Source of the DNA: Streptomyces halstedii
GTDB taxonomy: Bacteria; Actinomycetota; Actinomycetes; Streptomycetales; Streptomycetaceae
Assembly (NCBI GenBank): GCA_000720535.1
Contig: JOAZ01000017.1
Span: 248,001 to 312,000 of the forward strand
Reading direction: 5' to 3'
Length of the DNA stretch: 64,000 bases
The notes under the pieces were generated by a model that did not search any database, was not told the origin of the DNA, and worked only from the letters and a program-made list of their open reading frames with translations. Position numbers and translations under genes: made by a program. Below, piece after piece: positions 1 to 8,178 of this stretch (the first letter of the stretch is position 1; every line of letters starts with the position of its first letter).

Positions 1-381
1 GTCGTCGAACTCGACGAAGAGATCCTGCCAGTGTTCTCCGAGCCGCTCCGCCAGCACCCCGTGCACGGTGCGGGTGGGCATGGGCGGTGCGGCCTCCTGG
101 AGTTTGGTCAGCGCCGCCCGGTAGGGGCCGGCGACATCCTCCGGCAGCGCGGACTCGAAGACGGACAGCGCCTGCCCGAGCTTCATCGCACCCCCCTTCA
201 GCTCCCCGAGCACCTTGAAGAGCTGATCGGCGGTGCGTTGCTGGACCTCACGGGCCACGATCTCGGCGGAGCGTCCGCCGATCCGTTTGCCCAGACCCCA
301 GGTGGCACGGCCGGCGAAGCCGAGCGGCAGCGCGGCCAGCTTCGCGGTGCGGGTGACCGCCTTGCGGGGAAGATCAGACAT
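1..381 (-). CDS. ABC1/AarF-family atypical kinase, N-terminal part
   Basis: The first about 127 residues of an ABC1 (AarF/UbiB/ADCK) atypical protein kinase; the rest lies beyond the window edge. The family signature KxGQ is visible as KLGQ at residues 67-70, followed by the ALSVFESALPE segment typical of these proteins. The ATG at 381 is the only sensible start, and a GGAGGGG ribosome site sits just upstream. In mycobacteria the homologue (Rv3197) is next to whiB7 and to the zincin, PDZ-Lon and UPF0182 genes also found in this window, so this is an old conserved neighbourhood. The substrate of actinobacterial members is unknown; ATPase activity rather than protein phosphorylation is shown for some relatives. 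Catalytic residues cannot be checked because the gene is cut. Confidence 0.85.
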   Translation of the reverse strand, partial: MSDLPRKAVTRTAKLAALPLGFAGRATWGLGKRIGGRSAEIVAREVQQRTADQLFKVLGELKGGAMKLGQALSVFESALPEDVAGPYRAALTKLQEAAPPMPTRTVHGVLAERLGEHWQDLFVEFDD

Positions 382-447
382 GTGCCCCTCCAGTTCACAG
401 ACTGCCGTGCCGCGTGGAGCATGTCGGCCCTGCCCCACCGGCAGCGG

Positions 448-1596
448 TCACCCCGCCATTGTGTCCTGAGCAGCCCCTGCGGCGGAGGTGAGCTCCCCCT
501 CAGTCTGCCCGGCCGCGCCACAGGAGCAGTCGATGTGCGGCCCGAGCCGTTCCGCGCGCCAGTCCAGCATCGGCAGGGCAGCCTCCCACCGCGCGCCGGT
601 GCTGGCCGGCAGCTCGCCGTCGAGGAAGGACAGCGCGTGCGCCGCCGCCAGCCCGGCCACCGCGGTCGCCAGGCCCAAGTCGCAGGCCGGCACGGTGGTA
701 CGGCGGCCCGAACGCCACTGCGTCAGCATGCGCGGCCACTGTGGGTCCCGCTCAGCCCGGTGCAGCGCCAGACAGCCCGCGCATCCGGTCCCGCCGGGGA
801 GGACGAGCGGGCCCACCACCCCGGTGGCCTCGATCACCCCCGCGTAGAGATGGGGCGTCCCCGAGGCGATCCAGGGTGCCGCCGTGTCGGGGTCCGGGGC
901 GTAGACCGAGAGGCCGTCCCTCGGCGCCACCACGACGAGGGACAGCGGCGGCTCGCCCCCGACCGTGCCTCCGGACGCGGCCTCGGACGCGCGGGGCGCA
1001 CCGTCCGTCGCGGACCTGCGGACCAACTGCCTGGCAGCGGTGTCCCTCCGCTCCCCGACCGCCGCCGCCGGAAGTCCGCCGGGCGCGATGTCCCACTGCT
1101 CCGCGCGGCCGCCGTCGAGCACGTCGACCAGGCCCACCCCGGAGGCGGAGAGCACCGCCGCGATCGACGCCCCCACCCGGCCGGCGCCTCTGACCTGGAC
1201 CCGCGTCGCACGCCGGGCCGCCAGTCTGCGCAGGCCGCTCCCGGGCGTGGGATGGACGACGGAGAGGGACGCCGCGTCAGGGCGCTGCCGGTCCATGGCC
1301 TGGGCCCGCCGTCGTAACGCCTCGGCCTCCGGGCCGCCCGCCTTGGGGTCGTCGAGCAGCCCGGCCGCGGTCAGCCGCGCCATCAGGACGTCCACGTGCC
1401 GGTCGGAGAGGTCCAGTGCCCTGGCCTCCTCCCGCAGCATGGACAGCCCGCGTGTTCCGTCGAGCAGTTCGAGGAAACTCCCGGTGGCGATATCCATGGG
1501 TCCCAGCGTCACCGCGTGCGCGGGGGTCACACCGAATTGCACGGTGTTCCGTCCGCGCCAGGCGCGGCGCAGCGCGGGCTTCAACATCGGATGCAT
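448..1596 (-). CDS. ThiF-like / E1-type adenylyltransferase-fold protein
   Basis: A 382-residue protein with a winged N-terminal part and a Rossmann ThiF/MoeB-like core. The nucleotide-binding glycine motif VRGAGRVG lies near residue 135-143, and a CxxC (GCAGC) typical of zinc-binding cysteines in this superfamily lies about residue 270. A second pair of cysteines (CSC) sits near the C-terminus. Relatives are often annotated as ThiF-family or as TOMM (azole peptide) leader-peptide-binding proteins, but no cyclodehydratase YcaO gene is present here, so a peptide-maturation role is only a possibility. The start at 1596 has GGGGAGAAG 4 bases upstream. It is cotranscribed in orientation with the ABC1 kinase. 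Physiological substrate unknown. Confidence 0.75.
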   Translation of the reverse strand: MHPMLKPALRRAWRGRNTVQFGVTPAHAVTLGPMDIATGSFLELLDGTRGLSMLREEARALDLSDRHVDVLMARLTAAGLLDDPKAGGPEAEALRRRAQAMDRQRPDAASLSVVHPTPGSGLRRLAARRATRVQVRGAGRVGASIAAVLSASGVGLVDVLDGGRAEQWDIAPGGLPAAAVGERRDTAARQLVRRSATDGAPRASEAASGGTVGGEPPLSLVVVAPRDGLSVYAPDPDTAAPWIASGTPHLYAGVIEATGVVGPLVLPGGTGCAGCLALHRAERDPQWPRMLTQWRSGRRTTVPACDLGLATAVAGLAAAHALSFLDGELPASTGARWEAALPMLDWRAERLGPHIDCSCGAAGQTEGELTSAAGAAQDTMAG

Positions 1597-1894
1597 GACT
1601 TCTCCCCGGTCGGTGTTCGGAGCCGCGTTGTACGGGCCGGCGCTCAGCAGGCCCTCGCTCGACAGGCCGTCGTTACAAAGGCCGTCGTTCCGGGCCCTCG
1701 TTCCGCGACCTTCGGTGCGCGGAGCTTCGGTGTGTGAAGCCGTTGCCAGAATGCAATACGGGGGGAGATACGTGCCGAAAGTTATCCACAGGTCGCGGTA
1801 TTAGTCGTTCAAATGGTGCGCGCCGAGAACTCGATCATCCACAGGCACGAGGCGGGGCGGGACTTCCCGTGCGTGCGGAGGGTAACGTCGTGGC

Positions 1895-2518
1895 GTGTCC
1901 GCCGACCCCTCGTTCGGCCTCACCGGGGAGACCCCCGCGCGCAGCGCCGGACGCCCTCAGTACAGCGCCGCGGCCCACCGGCCCCGCGCCTCGTCGACGA
2001 GCGCCGTGGAGGTCCGCAGGAGCGCCCGGCGCAGCAGGACGGTCTCCGCGTACCGGGAGGGTGACCGCACCATCGTGCTGATCCCCGCCAGGATGTCGGA
2101 GGCCGAGGAGCAGCGCTGGGTCGGGGTGATGCTCGACAAGCTCGCCGCGCAGGAGAGCAAGCGAGTGATCGGCGGCGGCGAACTCGCGGAGCGGGCCGAG
2201 CGGTTGTCCGGCCAGTACCTCGACGGCCGGGCCCGGCCCGCCTCGGTCCGCTGGGTCACCAACCAGAACACCCGCTGGGGTTCCTGCACCCCGGCCGAGG
2301 GCAGCATCCGCCTCTCGCACCGCCTCCAGGGCATGCCGGAGTACGTCGTCGACTACGTCCTCCTCCATGAGCTGGCCCACCTCCTCGTTCCGGGCCACGG
2401 CCCCCGTTTCTGGCGCCTGTTGGAGGCGTATCCCCGTACCGAGAGGGCCCGCGGCTACCTCGAAGGTGTCGTCGCCGCGGAACGGTTGCCGCATCTGCCC
2501 GCGGCCCGGGAGCGGTGA
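1895..2518 (+). CDS. M48-like YgjP-type metallopeptidase family protein
   Basis: A 207-residue protein of the YgjP/WLM (DUF45) zinc peptidase family. The C-terminal half carries the conserved NTRWGSC segment and the zinc motif HELAHLLVPGHG with the HExxH helix, followed by FW. The first about 60 residues are Arg/Ala/Ser-rich and poorly conserved. The GTG at 1895 is preceded by GGAGGG at about 12 bases; a later start cannot be excluded. It is transcribed divergently from the ThiF-like gene. E. coli YgjP has been linked to hydrolase activities, but the cellular substrate of actinobacterial members is not known. Confidence 0.85.
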   Translation: MSADPSFGLTGETPARSAGRPQYSAAAHRPRASSTSAVEVRRSARRSRTVSAYREGDRTIVLIPARMSEAEEQRWVGVMLDKLAAQESKRVIGGGELAERAERLSGQYLDGRARPASVRWVTNQNTRWGSCTPAEGSIRLSHRLQGMPEYVVDYVLLHELAHLLVPGHGPRFWRLLEAYPRTERARGYLEGVVAAERLPHLPAARER

Positions 2519-2625
2519 CGTTCCGCGGTTGTGTACCGGGTCTGTACCGACTTGGCTCGATGTCGGCGGCAGCGGTTAGCCTGACGCGACGTATTCACCT
2601 TCGGGATGGGGGACGGTCGTTACGC

Positions 2626-4260
2626 ATGGCCAGGGAATTCCAGCGGGGCCACAAGGCCAAGATCAGTGATCTGACAGCAGGGAGGGATCTGTACGTAGGC
2701 GTGCGGATCGCTGCCCCCGGCCTGACGTTCGACATCAGCTGCTTCGGTCTCGACGCCCATGAACAGCTCTCCGACGACCGGTATTTCGTCTTCTTCAACC
2801 AGCCGAAGTCGCCCGAGGAGTCCATTCAGCTCCTCGGCGCCCAGGCGGGGGACACCGAGTCCTTCCGCGTCACCCTCGACCGCGTTCCGGAGAGCGTCCA
2901 CAAGCTGTCCTTCACCGCCACGATCGACGGTGCGGGACAGATGTCCCAGATCGGGCCGGGTTACATCCGGGTCGTGGCGGGCGGCGAGGAGGTGGTGCGG
3001 TACGCCTTCGACGGCCCGGAGTTCACCACCGAGCGCGCGGTCATGCTCGGCGACTTCTACCTCAAGGACGTCTGGCGCTTCGCCGCGGTCGGCCAGGGGT
3101 TCGACGGCGGGCTCGACGCGCTGCTGAGGAACTTCGGCGGCGAGGTCGCCGAGGACGAGCCGGCCGACCCGCCGCAGGGGGCCGTACCGGCGTTCGCCCC
3201 GCCGGCCCAGGCCTCCCCGCCGCCCGCCTTCGCCGCCCCACCCGCACCGCAGGCTCCCGAGCCGCCCCCGGCGTTCGGCGCCCCGGAGCCCCCCGTTCCC
3301 GCCCCGCAGCCGCAGCCGCAGTCGATCCACGCGGCGCCGACCATCGCGGCACCCATGGCCCTCGTGGCCCCCACAGGTGCGCCCCCCGCCCCGCAGGCGC
3401 CGATGGCCCCTCAGGCCCCGTACGCACCGGGACCGCCGCCGCCACCGGCCCCGCCGCCTCCGTTCGGCCACGTCCCCGGCCAGGGCGCACCGCCCGCCCC
3501 GCCGCCGTTCGGCCAGCAGCCGCCCGTTCCGTTCGGCCAGCAGCCTCCCGGCCCGCCACCCGGTGCGCCGGGTGTGCCCCAGGGCGTGCCGCAGGCCGGT
3601 GCCGGTCTGCTGGCCGCACTCCAGCCGTACAAGGAGACGGCGACCGGACAGCGCTGGACCTCGCAGAGCAGCCAACTCATGCGTGCCGACCTCACCATGG
3701 GCGACATGCCCGTCCTGGCCCGCCAGGGCAGCATGGTCATGTACCAGGGCAAGGTCGACTTCGGTTACAAGGGCGCCGGCTTCGCGGGCCGGATCGTCGG
3801 CAACGCGACGGGCCAGGAGATGCAGTTGATGCGCTGCACCGGCCGTGGCCAGGTCTTCTTCGCCGAGGACGGATCGCACCTGCACCCCGTCGAGTTGCAG
3901 GGCGACGGCATCTGCGTCTCCGCGGAGAACGTCCTCGCGTTCGACGAGTCCTTGCAGTACGAGGTACGCAGGATCGAAGGGCACGGGATCCCCGGCGGCG
4001 CCCTGTTCACCATGCAGTTCCACGGCACCGGGACCGTCGTGGTCAAGACCCACGGCACACCGGTGGTCCTGCCGGTCACCCCCACCACCTTCGCCGACTG
4101 CAACGCGGTGGTGGCCTGGTCGTCCGCGGCCCAGGTGATCATCTCCAGCCAGGTCCGGCTCCGGCGCAACGCCTACCCGGGGCACAGCGGGGAGACCGTG
4201 AACCTCCAGTTCCGGGGTGCCCCCGGGAACTTCATCGTCGTCCAGCCCTACGAGGTCTGA
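2626..4260 (+). CDS. TerD-domain / AIM24-domain fusion protein
   Basis: A 544-residue fusion. Residues 1 to about 185 are a TerD-type tellurite-resistance/stress domain with conserved GL.FD.S.FGLD and YFVFFNQ segments. Residues about 190-335 form a low-complexity Pro/Ala/Gln linker (many PPAP and FGQQPP repeats). Residues about 340-544 are an AIM24 (DUF124) beta-rich domain. The ATG at 2626 is preceded by GGGGGAC; an in-frame upstream start at 2515 would add a non-conserved stretch. TerD domains bind calcium and are linked to membrane-associated stress complexes; AIM24 is named after a mitochondrial membrane-biogenesis protein. Two stand-alone AIM24 genes follow at 11 and 17 bases, so the three are probably one operon. 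Biochemical role unknown. Confidence 0.88.
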   Translation: MAREFQRGHKAKISDLTAGRDLYVGVRIAAPGLTFDISCFGLDAHEQLSDDRYFVFFNQPKSPEESIQLLGAQAGDTESFRVTLDRVPESVHKLSFTATIDGAGQMSQIGPGYIRVVAGGEEVVRYAFDGPEFTTERAVMLGDFYLKDVWRFAAVGQGFDGGLDALLRNFGGEVAEDEPADPPQGAVPAFAPPAQASPPPAFAAPPAPQAPEPPPAFGAPEPPVPAPQPQPQSIHAAPTIAAPMALVAPTGAPPAPQAPMAPQAPYAPGPPPPPAPPPPFGHVPGQGAPPAPPPFGQQPPVPFGQQPPGPPPGAPGVPQGVPQAGAGLLAALQPYKETATGQRWTSQSSQLMRADLTMGDMPVLARQGSMVMYQGKVDFGYKGAGFAGRIVGNATGQEMQLMRCTGRGQVFFAEDGSHLHPVELQGDGICVSAENVLAFDESLQYEVRRIEGHGIPGGALFTMQFHGTGTVVVKTHGTPVVLPVTPTTFADCNAVVAWSSAAQVIISSQVRLRRNAYPGHSGETVNLQFRGAPGNFIVVQPYEV

Positions 4261-4271
4261 GGGAGCCCGTC

Positions 4272-4952
4272 ATGAACCAGCAACTCGCGGGCTACGCCCC
4301 GACCCCCGTCACGGCCCGGATGGAGAACCACGGCCACACGATGCTCAAGGTCGCCATGGCCACCGGTCAGGACCTCTACGCACGGACCGGTTCGATGGTG
4401 GCCTACGAGGGTTTCATCCAGTACGAGCCCAACCCGCCCGCCGTACGACAGATCGCCTCGCAGTGGATCACCGGCGAGGGCACGCCGCTCATGAAGTGCT
4501 CCGGCGACGGGCTCCTCTACCTCGCCGACTACGGCGCGGACGTCGTCGTCGTCCATCTGAACGACGAGGCGCTGTCGGTCAACGGGACCAACCTCCTGGC
4601 CTTCGACGCCCACCTCACCTGGGGCGTGGAGCGGGTCAAGGGCCTGGCCAAGTTCGCCGGTCAGGGGTTGTGGAACGTCTGCGTCAGGGGCACGGGCTGG
4701 GTGGCGATCACCTCGCGCGGCACACCGATCGTCGTCGACTGCGGCCGGGGCGAGGACGAGACGTACGTCGACCCGGACGCGCTCGTCGCCTGGTCCCCGA
4801 ACCTCAAGGTCAAGGGCAAGCGCAGCTTCAAGGCGAGCTCCCTGATCGGACGCGGGAGCGGCGAGGCGTACCAGATGGCCTTCTCCGGCCAGGGCATCGT
4901 CGTCGTCCAGCCGAGCGAGGACAGTACCGACCGCCTGCGGATCCGGAACTGA
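4272..4952 (+). CDS. AIM24 family protein
   Basis: A 226-residue stand-alone AIM24 (DUF124) protein, homologous to the C-terminal half of the preceding fusion. Shared features include LYARTGSMVAYEG, a MKCSGDGLLYLA block, and a C-terminal GQGIVVVQPSE tail that parallels GNFIVVQPYEV of the fusion. No signal peptide or membrane helix is seen. It starts 11 bases after the fusion gene, with GGGAG upstream of ATG 4272, suggesting translational linkage. Function is not established; members are expected to form trimeric beta-barrel-like folds. The three AIM24 domains in a row could assemble a hetero-oligomer. Confidence 0.85.
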   Translation: MNQQLAGYAPTPVTARMENHGHTMLKVAMATGQDLYARTGSMVAYEGFIQYEPNPPAVRQIASQWITGEGTPLMKCSGDGLLYLADYGADVVVVHLNDEALSVNGTNLLAFDAHLTWGVERVKGLAKFAGQGLWNVCVRGTGWVAITSRGTPIVVDCGRGEDETYVDPDALVAWSPNLKVKGKRSFKASSLIGRGSGEAYQMAFSGQGIVVVQPSEDSTDRLRIRN

Positions 4953-4969
4953 GCGGGGAGGAACACACC

Positions 4970-5725
4970 ATGCAGAGTCCGCTTTTCACCCACACGGAAC
5001 AGCAGTCGCAGGACCGGTACACCGTCCAGAACCCGCAACTCCTGCGGCTCTCGCTGACCGGCCACGACGACGTCCTCGCCCGCAAGGGCGCCATGGTCGC
5101 CTACCAGGGGCTCATCGAGTTCGACGGTGAGTACCAGTCGCACGGTCAGCGCAACGCCCGGCTGAGCACCGGCGAGGGCCTGGACCTGATGCGCTGTTCG
5201 GGCCAGGGCACGGTCTTCCTGGCCAACCTCGCTCAGTACGTCCACGTGGTCGACGTCGACCACGAGGGCATCACGGTCGACAGCGCCTACGTGCTCGCCC
5301 TGGACTCCTCGCTGCACACCGAGGTCATCGCGGTGGACAGCCAGTACGGGATCTCCGGCACCGGCAAGTACCAGCTCAACATCTCCGGGAGCGGCAAGGT
5401 CGCGCTGATGACCTCCGGCCAGCCGCTGATGATGCAGGTGACACCGGACAAGTACGTCAGCGCCGACGCCGACGCGATCGTCGCCTGGTCGAGCGGTCTG
5501 CGGGTGCAGATGCAGGCGCAGACGCACTCCTCGGGCGTGTTCCGCCGCCGGGGCGGTACGGGCGAGGGCTGGGAGCTGAGCTTCCTGGGCCAGGGATTCG
5601 CCCTGGTGCAGCCGAGCGAGGTGCTGCCCCCGCAGAACGCCCAGATCGGCCCGGGTATGGCGGCCCAGTTCGGCATGGGCCAGCACGGGGCCCACGGCCA
5701 GAACCGGAACAACGCCTGGGACTGA
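4970..5725 (+). CDS. AIM24 family protein, third copy
   Basis: A 251-residue AIM24 protein, third in the cluster. It has the same internal landmarks (LARKGAMVAYQG, MRCSGQGTVFLA, GQGFALVQPSE), and its final 30 residues are Gln/Gly/Met-rich and probably disordered. The ATG at 4970 follows a strong GGGGAGGAA site. It is closer to the fusion's AIM24 domain in the MRC.G.G block than to the second gene. The gene ends the operon; a hairpin follows at 5860. Function unknown. Confidence 0.85.
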   Translation: MQSPLFTHTEQQSQDRYTVQNPQLLRLSLTGHDDVLARKGAMVAYQGLIEFDGEYQSHGQRNARLSTGEGLDLMRCSGQGTVFLANLAQYVHVVDVDHEGITVDSAYVLALDSSLHTEVIAVDSQYGISGTGKYQLNISGSGKVALMTSGQPLMMQVTPDKYVSADADAIVAWSSGLRVQMQAQTHSSGVFRRRGGTGEGWELSFLGQGFALVQPSEVLPPQNAQIGPGMAAQFGMGQHGAHGQNRNNAWD

Positions 5726-5859
5726 CCGGGGCCGTGACCGGACCGACGTCTCGGATTGGCTCCGGCCCGAACCCGAACCACGCCCGGAGCCGGAATCACC
5801 GCACGGAACCGGAATTACCGCCCGGAACCGGCCGGGCACATGAGCGGTCCCGGCGAAGA

Positions 5860-5890
5860 GGGCGGCGGCCTCGGACGGAGACCGCCGCCC
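5860..5890. terminator. Hairpin terminator between convergent genes
   Basis: A 9-bp GGGCGGCGG/CCGCCGCCC stem with further pairing inside (CTC/GAG). It sits in the 232-bp gap between the AIM24 operon and the convergent NUDIX gene and could serve both strands. No U-tract, as is usual in Streptomyces. The rest of the gap (5726-5957) holds short degenerate CCGGAA repeats and no gene. Confidence 0.55.
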
Positions 5891-5957
5891 CGCCCGCGAG
5901 TCGCCCCCGCCCGCGAGTCGCCCCGCCTTCGCGAGCCGTCCCGGCCACGGCGCCCCG

Positions 5958-6503
5958 CTACCGGCCGTGCTCCAGCCGGGCTCGGGTGTGCTCCACGAGC
6001 CGTACGACCGAGGTGTCGGCCACCCCGGCCACCTCGTCGTAGCGGAACCAGCGCAGATCCAGCGACTCGTCACTGATCCGCTCCACGGCCCCGGCCGGTA
6101 CCGTCGCCGCGTACTGCACGTCGAGGTGCCAGTGGCACGGCGCGGGGATCGGATGGCGGTCCAGCCGCACCGGTCCGCCGGGCAGCAAGGTCAGCCCGGC
6201 GATCCCCGACTCCTCCCCGGCCTCCCGCAGGGCGGCCGAGACCAGGGTGGCGTCCCGCGGCTCGCAGTGCCCGCCCATCTGCAGCCACATCCGCAGCTTC
6301 CTGTGCAGGGTCAGCAGGACCCTGCCGCCCTCCAGATCGATCACCAGGGCGCTGGCCGTGAGGTGCCCGGCCCCGCAGGCCTTCCACATCCCGTCCGGGT
6401 GGGCGGCCAGATGGTCCAGATACGTCTGCCGCAGCTCGGTCTGGCCGGGGTCGGGCACGTCGTACCCCTTGAGTACGAGCGTCGCGTCGTCGTGCAGGCT
6501 CAC
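5958..6503 (-). CDS. NUDIX hydrolase
   Basis: A 181-residue NUDIX-fold pyrophosphohydrolase. The Nudix box is present as GGHCEP...REAGEESGI, with the metal-binding REAGEE at residues 93-98. The N-terminal half (residues 1-60) is a helical cap. The chosen GTG (6503) overlaps the stop of the upstream zincin-like gene by 4 bases (GTGA), which indicates translational coupling. Substrate unknown; family members hydrolyse nucleoside diphosphates linked to other groups, or oxidised nucleotides. Confidence 0.85.
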   Translation of the reverse strand: MSLHDDATLVLKGYDVPDPGQTELRQTYLDHLAAHPDGMWKACGAGHLTASALVIDLEGGRVLLTLHRKLRMWLQMGGHCEPRDATLVSAALREAGEESGIAGLTLLPGGPVRLDRHPIPAPCHWHLDVQYAATVPAGAVERISDESLDLRWFRYDEVAGVADTSVVRLVEHTRARLEHGR

Positions 6504-7987
6504 CGGTCGGTGTCGCCCTTGCCGTCGCTCCCGGGGCCGTCCCCGGACTCGTCCGGCCCGTCCCCGCCCGCGTTCCCGGGGCCCGGCTTCCCGTCGGACG
6601 GCTTCTCGACGTCCGGCTTCCGAGGCTCCTTCGCCGCCTCGCCGAGCATCTTGTCCAGCTCGGAGAAGTCCAGCTGCTCGTGGTGCACGAAGCCGTCCGG
6701 ATCGTCCAGGTCCTGCGCGGTGGGCAGCATGTCCGGGTGCTCCCACAGCGCGTCCCGGCCGTCGACACCCCGGGCGTCCGTGAGCGAGGCCCACAGCCGG
6801 GAGGCGTCCCGCAGCCGGCGCGGACGGAGCTGGAGGCCGATCAGGGTGGCGAAGGTCTGCTCGGCGGGACCACCGGACGCCCGGCGCCGGCGCATCGTCT
6901 CGCGCAGCGCGTCCGCCGAGGTCAGCCGCGACTTCGCGGCCTCGTGCACCACCGCGTCCACCCAGCCCTCCACCAGAGCCAGAGCCGTCTCCAGACGGGC
7001 CAGCGACGCCTTCTGCTCCGGCGTGTCCTCCGGCTGGAACATGCCCTGCTGGAGTGCCTCCTGCAACTGCTCCGGCTGCGAGGGGTCGAACTGACCGACG
7101 ACGTCCTCAAGCTTGCTCGTGTCGACCTTGATACCGCGCGCGTACGCCTCGACCGCGCCGAACAGGTGCGACCGCAGCCACGGCACATGGGCGAAGAGCC
7201 GCTGGTGGGCGGCCTCACGCAGCGCGAGGTACAGCCGCACCTCGTCCTGCGGGACGCTCAGGTCCTTGCCGAACCGCTCGACGTTCAGCGGGAGCAGCGC
7301 GGCCTTGCCGGCCGGGCCCAGCGGAAGGCCGATGTCGGTCGAGCCCACGACCTCACCGGCGAGCACGCCCACGGCCTGCCCGATCTGCTGACCGAACATG
7401 GCGCCGCCCATCGACCGCATCATGCCGATCAGCGGGCCCGCCATGGCCTGCATCTCCTCGGGCAGCACATCGCCCATGGCCAGCCCGACACGCTCCGCCA
7501 CCGGGTCCACCAGCTGCTGCCAGGCCGGGAGCGACGCCTCGACCCACTCCGCACGGCTCCAGGCCACCGACGAGACGGACCCGGAGGGCAGGGAGGTCAC
7601 CCCGTCCAGCCAGTGGTCCGCGAGACGCAGCGCCTCGTCGACCGCGGACCGCTCCGAGGGACCGACACTGGCGTCCTTGCTGCCGTCCGCGGTGCCCTGC
7701 GACACGGTCTGGCGGGCGATCTGCTTGGCCATGTCCCAGTTGACCGGGCCGCCCTCGTAGCTCAGCATCTGGCCGAGCTGCTGGAAGGCCGCTCCCAGGT
7801 CGTTCGGGTTCATCGAACCGAACATCGCGGCGAACGGGTTGTCCCCGCCCGCCCCCGGCCCGAAGCCGAACGGGTTCGCCGGCCCGCCCGAGCCCTGCCC
7901 ACCTCCGGTGGGGTCCTTCTTCTTGCCCTCGTCGCCGTCGTCCGGCTCCTCCGGCGGAAGGCCGAATCCGAATGGGGTGTCACTCAC
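6500..7987 (-). CDS. Zincin-like (DUF2342 / Zincin_2) protein
   Basis: A 495-residue actinobacteria-specific protein of the DUF2342 zinc-dependent metalloprotease family (Rv3195 type). The first about 60 residues and last about 50 are Gly/Pro/Asp-rich and likely disordered; the core (about 60-430) is helical with conserved DPVAERVG, GPLIGMMRSMGG and LREAAHQRLFAHVPWL blocks. I do not see an intact HExxH: the candidate segment reads HEAAK near residue 347, so peptidase activity is doubtful. In mycobacteria the homologue is next to the PDZ-Lon protease and UPF0182 genes, as here. It is coupled to the NUDIX gene downstream. Confidence 0.85.
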   Translation of the reverse strand: MSDTPFGFGLPPEEPDDGDEGKKKDPTGGGQGSGGPANPFGFGPGAGGDNPFAAMFGSMNPNDLGAAFQQLGQMLSYEGGPVNWDMAKQIARQTVSQGTADGSKDASVGPSERSAVDEALRLADHWLDGVTSLPSGSVSSVAWSRAEWVEASLPAWQQLVDPVAERVGLAMGDVLPEEMQAMAGPLIGMMRSMGGAMFGQQIGQAVGVLAGEVVGSTDIGLPLGPAGKAALLPLNVERFGKDLSVPQDEVRLYLALREAAHQRLFAHVPWLRSHLFGAVEAYARGIKVDTSKLEDVVGQFDPSQPEQLQEALQQGMFQPEDTPEQKASLARLETALALVEGWVDAVVHEAAKSRLTSADALRETMRRRRASGGPAEQTFATLIGLQLRPRRLRDASRLWASLTDARGVDGRDALWEHPDMLPTAQDLDDPDGFVHHEQLDFSELDKMLGEAAKEPRKPDVEKPSDGKPGPGNAGGDGPDESGDGPGSDGKGDTDR

Positions 7988-8178
7988 GGGTTTCCTCGGC
8001 TCGTAGGGCCGCCGGCTGGAACCGACGGCGGCTGCCCGACATCACCATCCAGCGTAGACACCTGAGACCGCTCAAGGCCTCAGTGCTCCGCCGGCTCCCG
8101 GCCTGCGGCAGGATGGACGCCACCTGGTACGTACGCGCCTTTCCGGTACGTACTGAAGACAACCGCTGGAGACGCCCG

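Noticed and set aside
448-1596. Azole-peptide (TOMM) biosynthesis cluster
   Set aside because: No YcaO gene and no convincing precursor peptide with Cys/Ser/Thr-rich core is seen nearby.
4217-4969. Extension of the third AIM24 frame back to 4217
   Set aside because: It would overlap the second AIM24 gene in another frame; ATG 4970 has a strong ribosome site.
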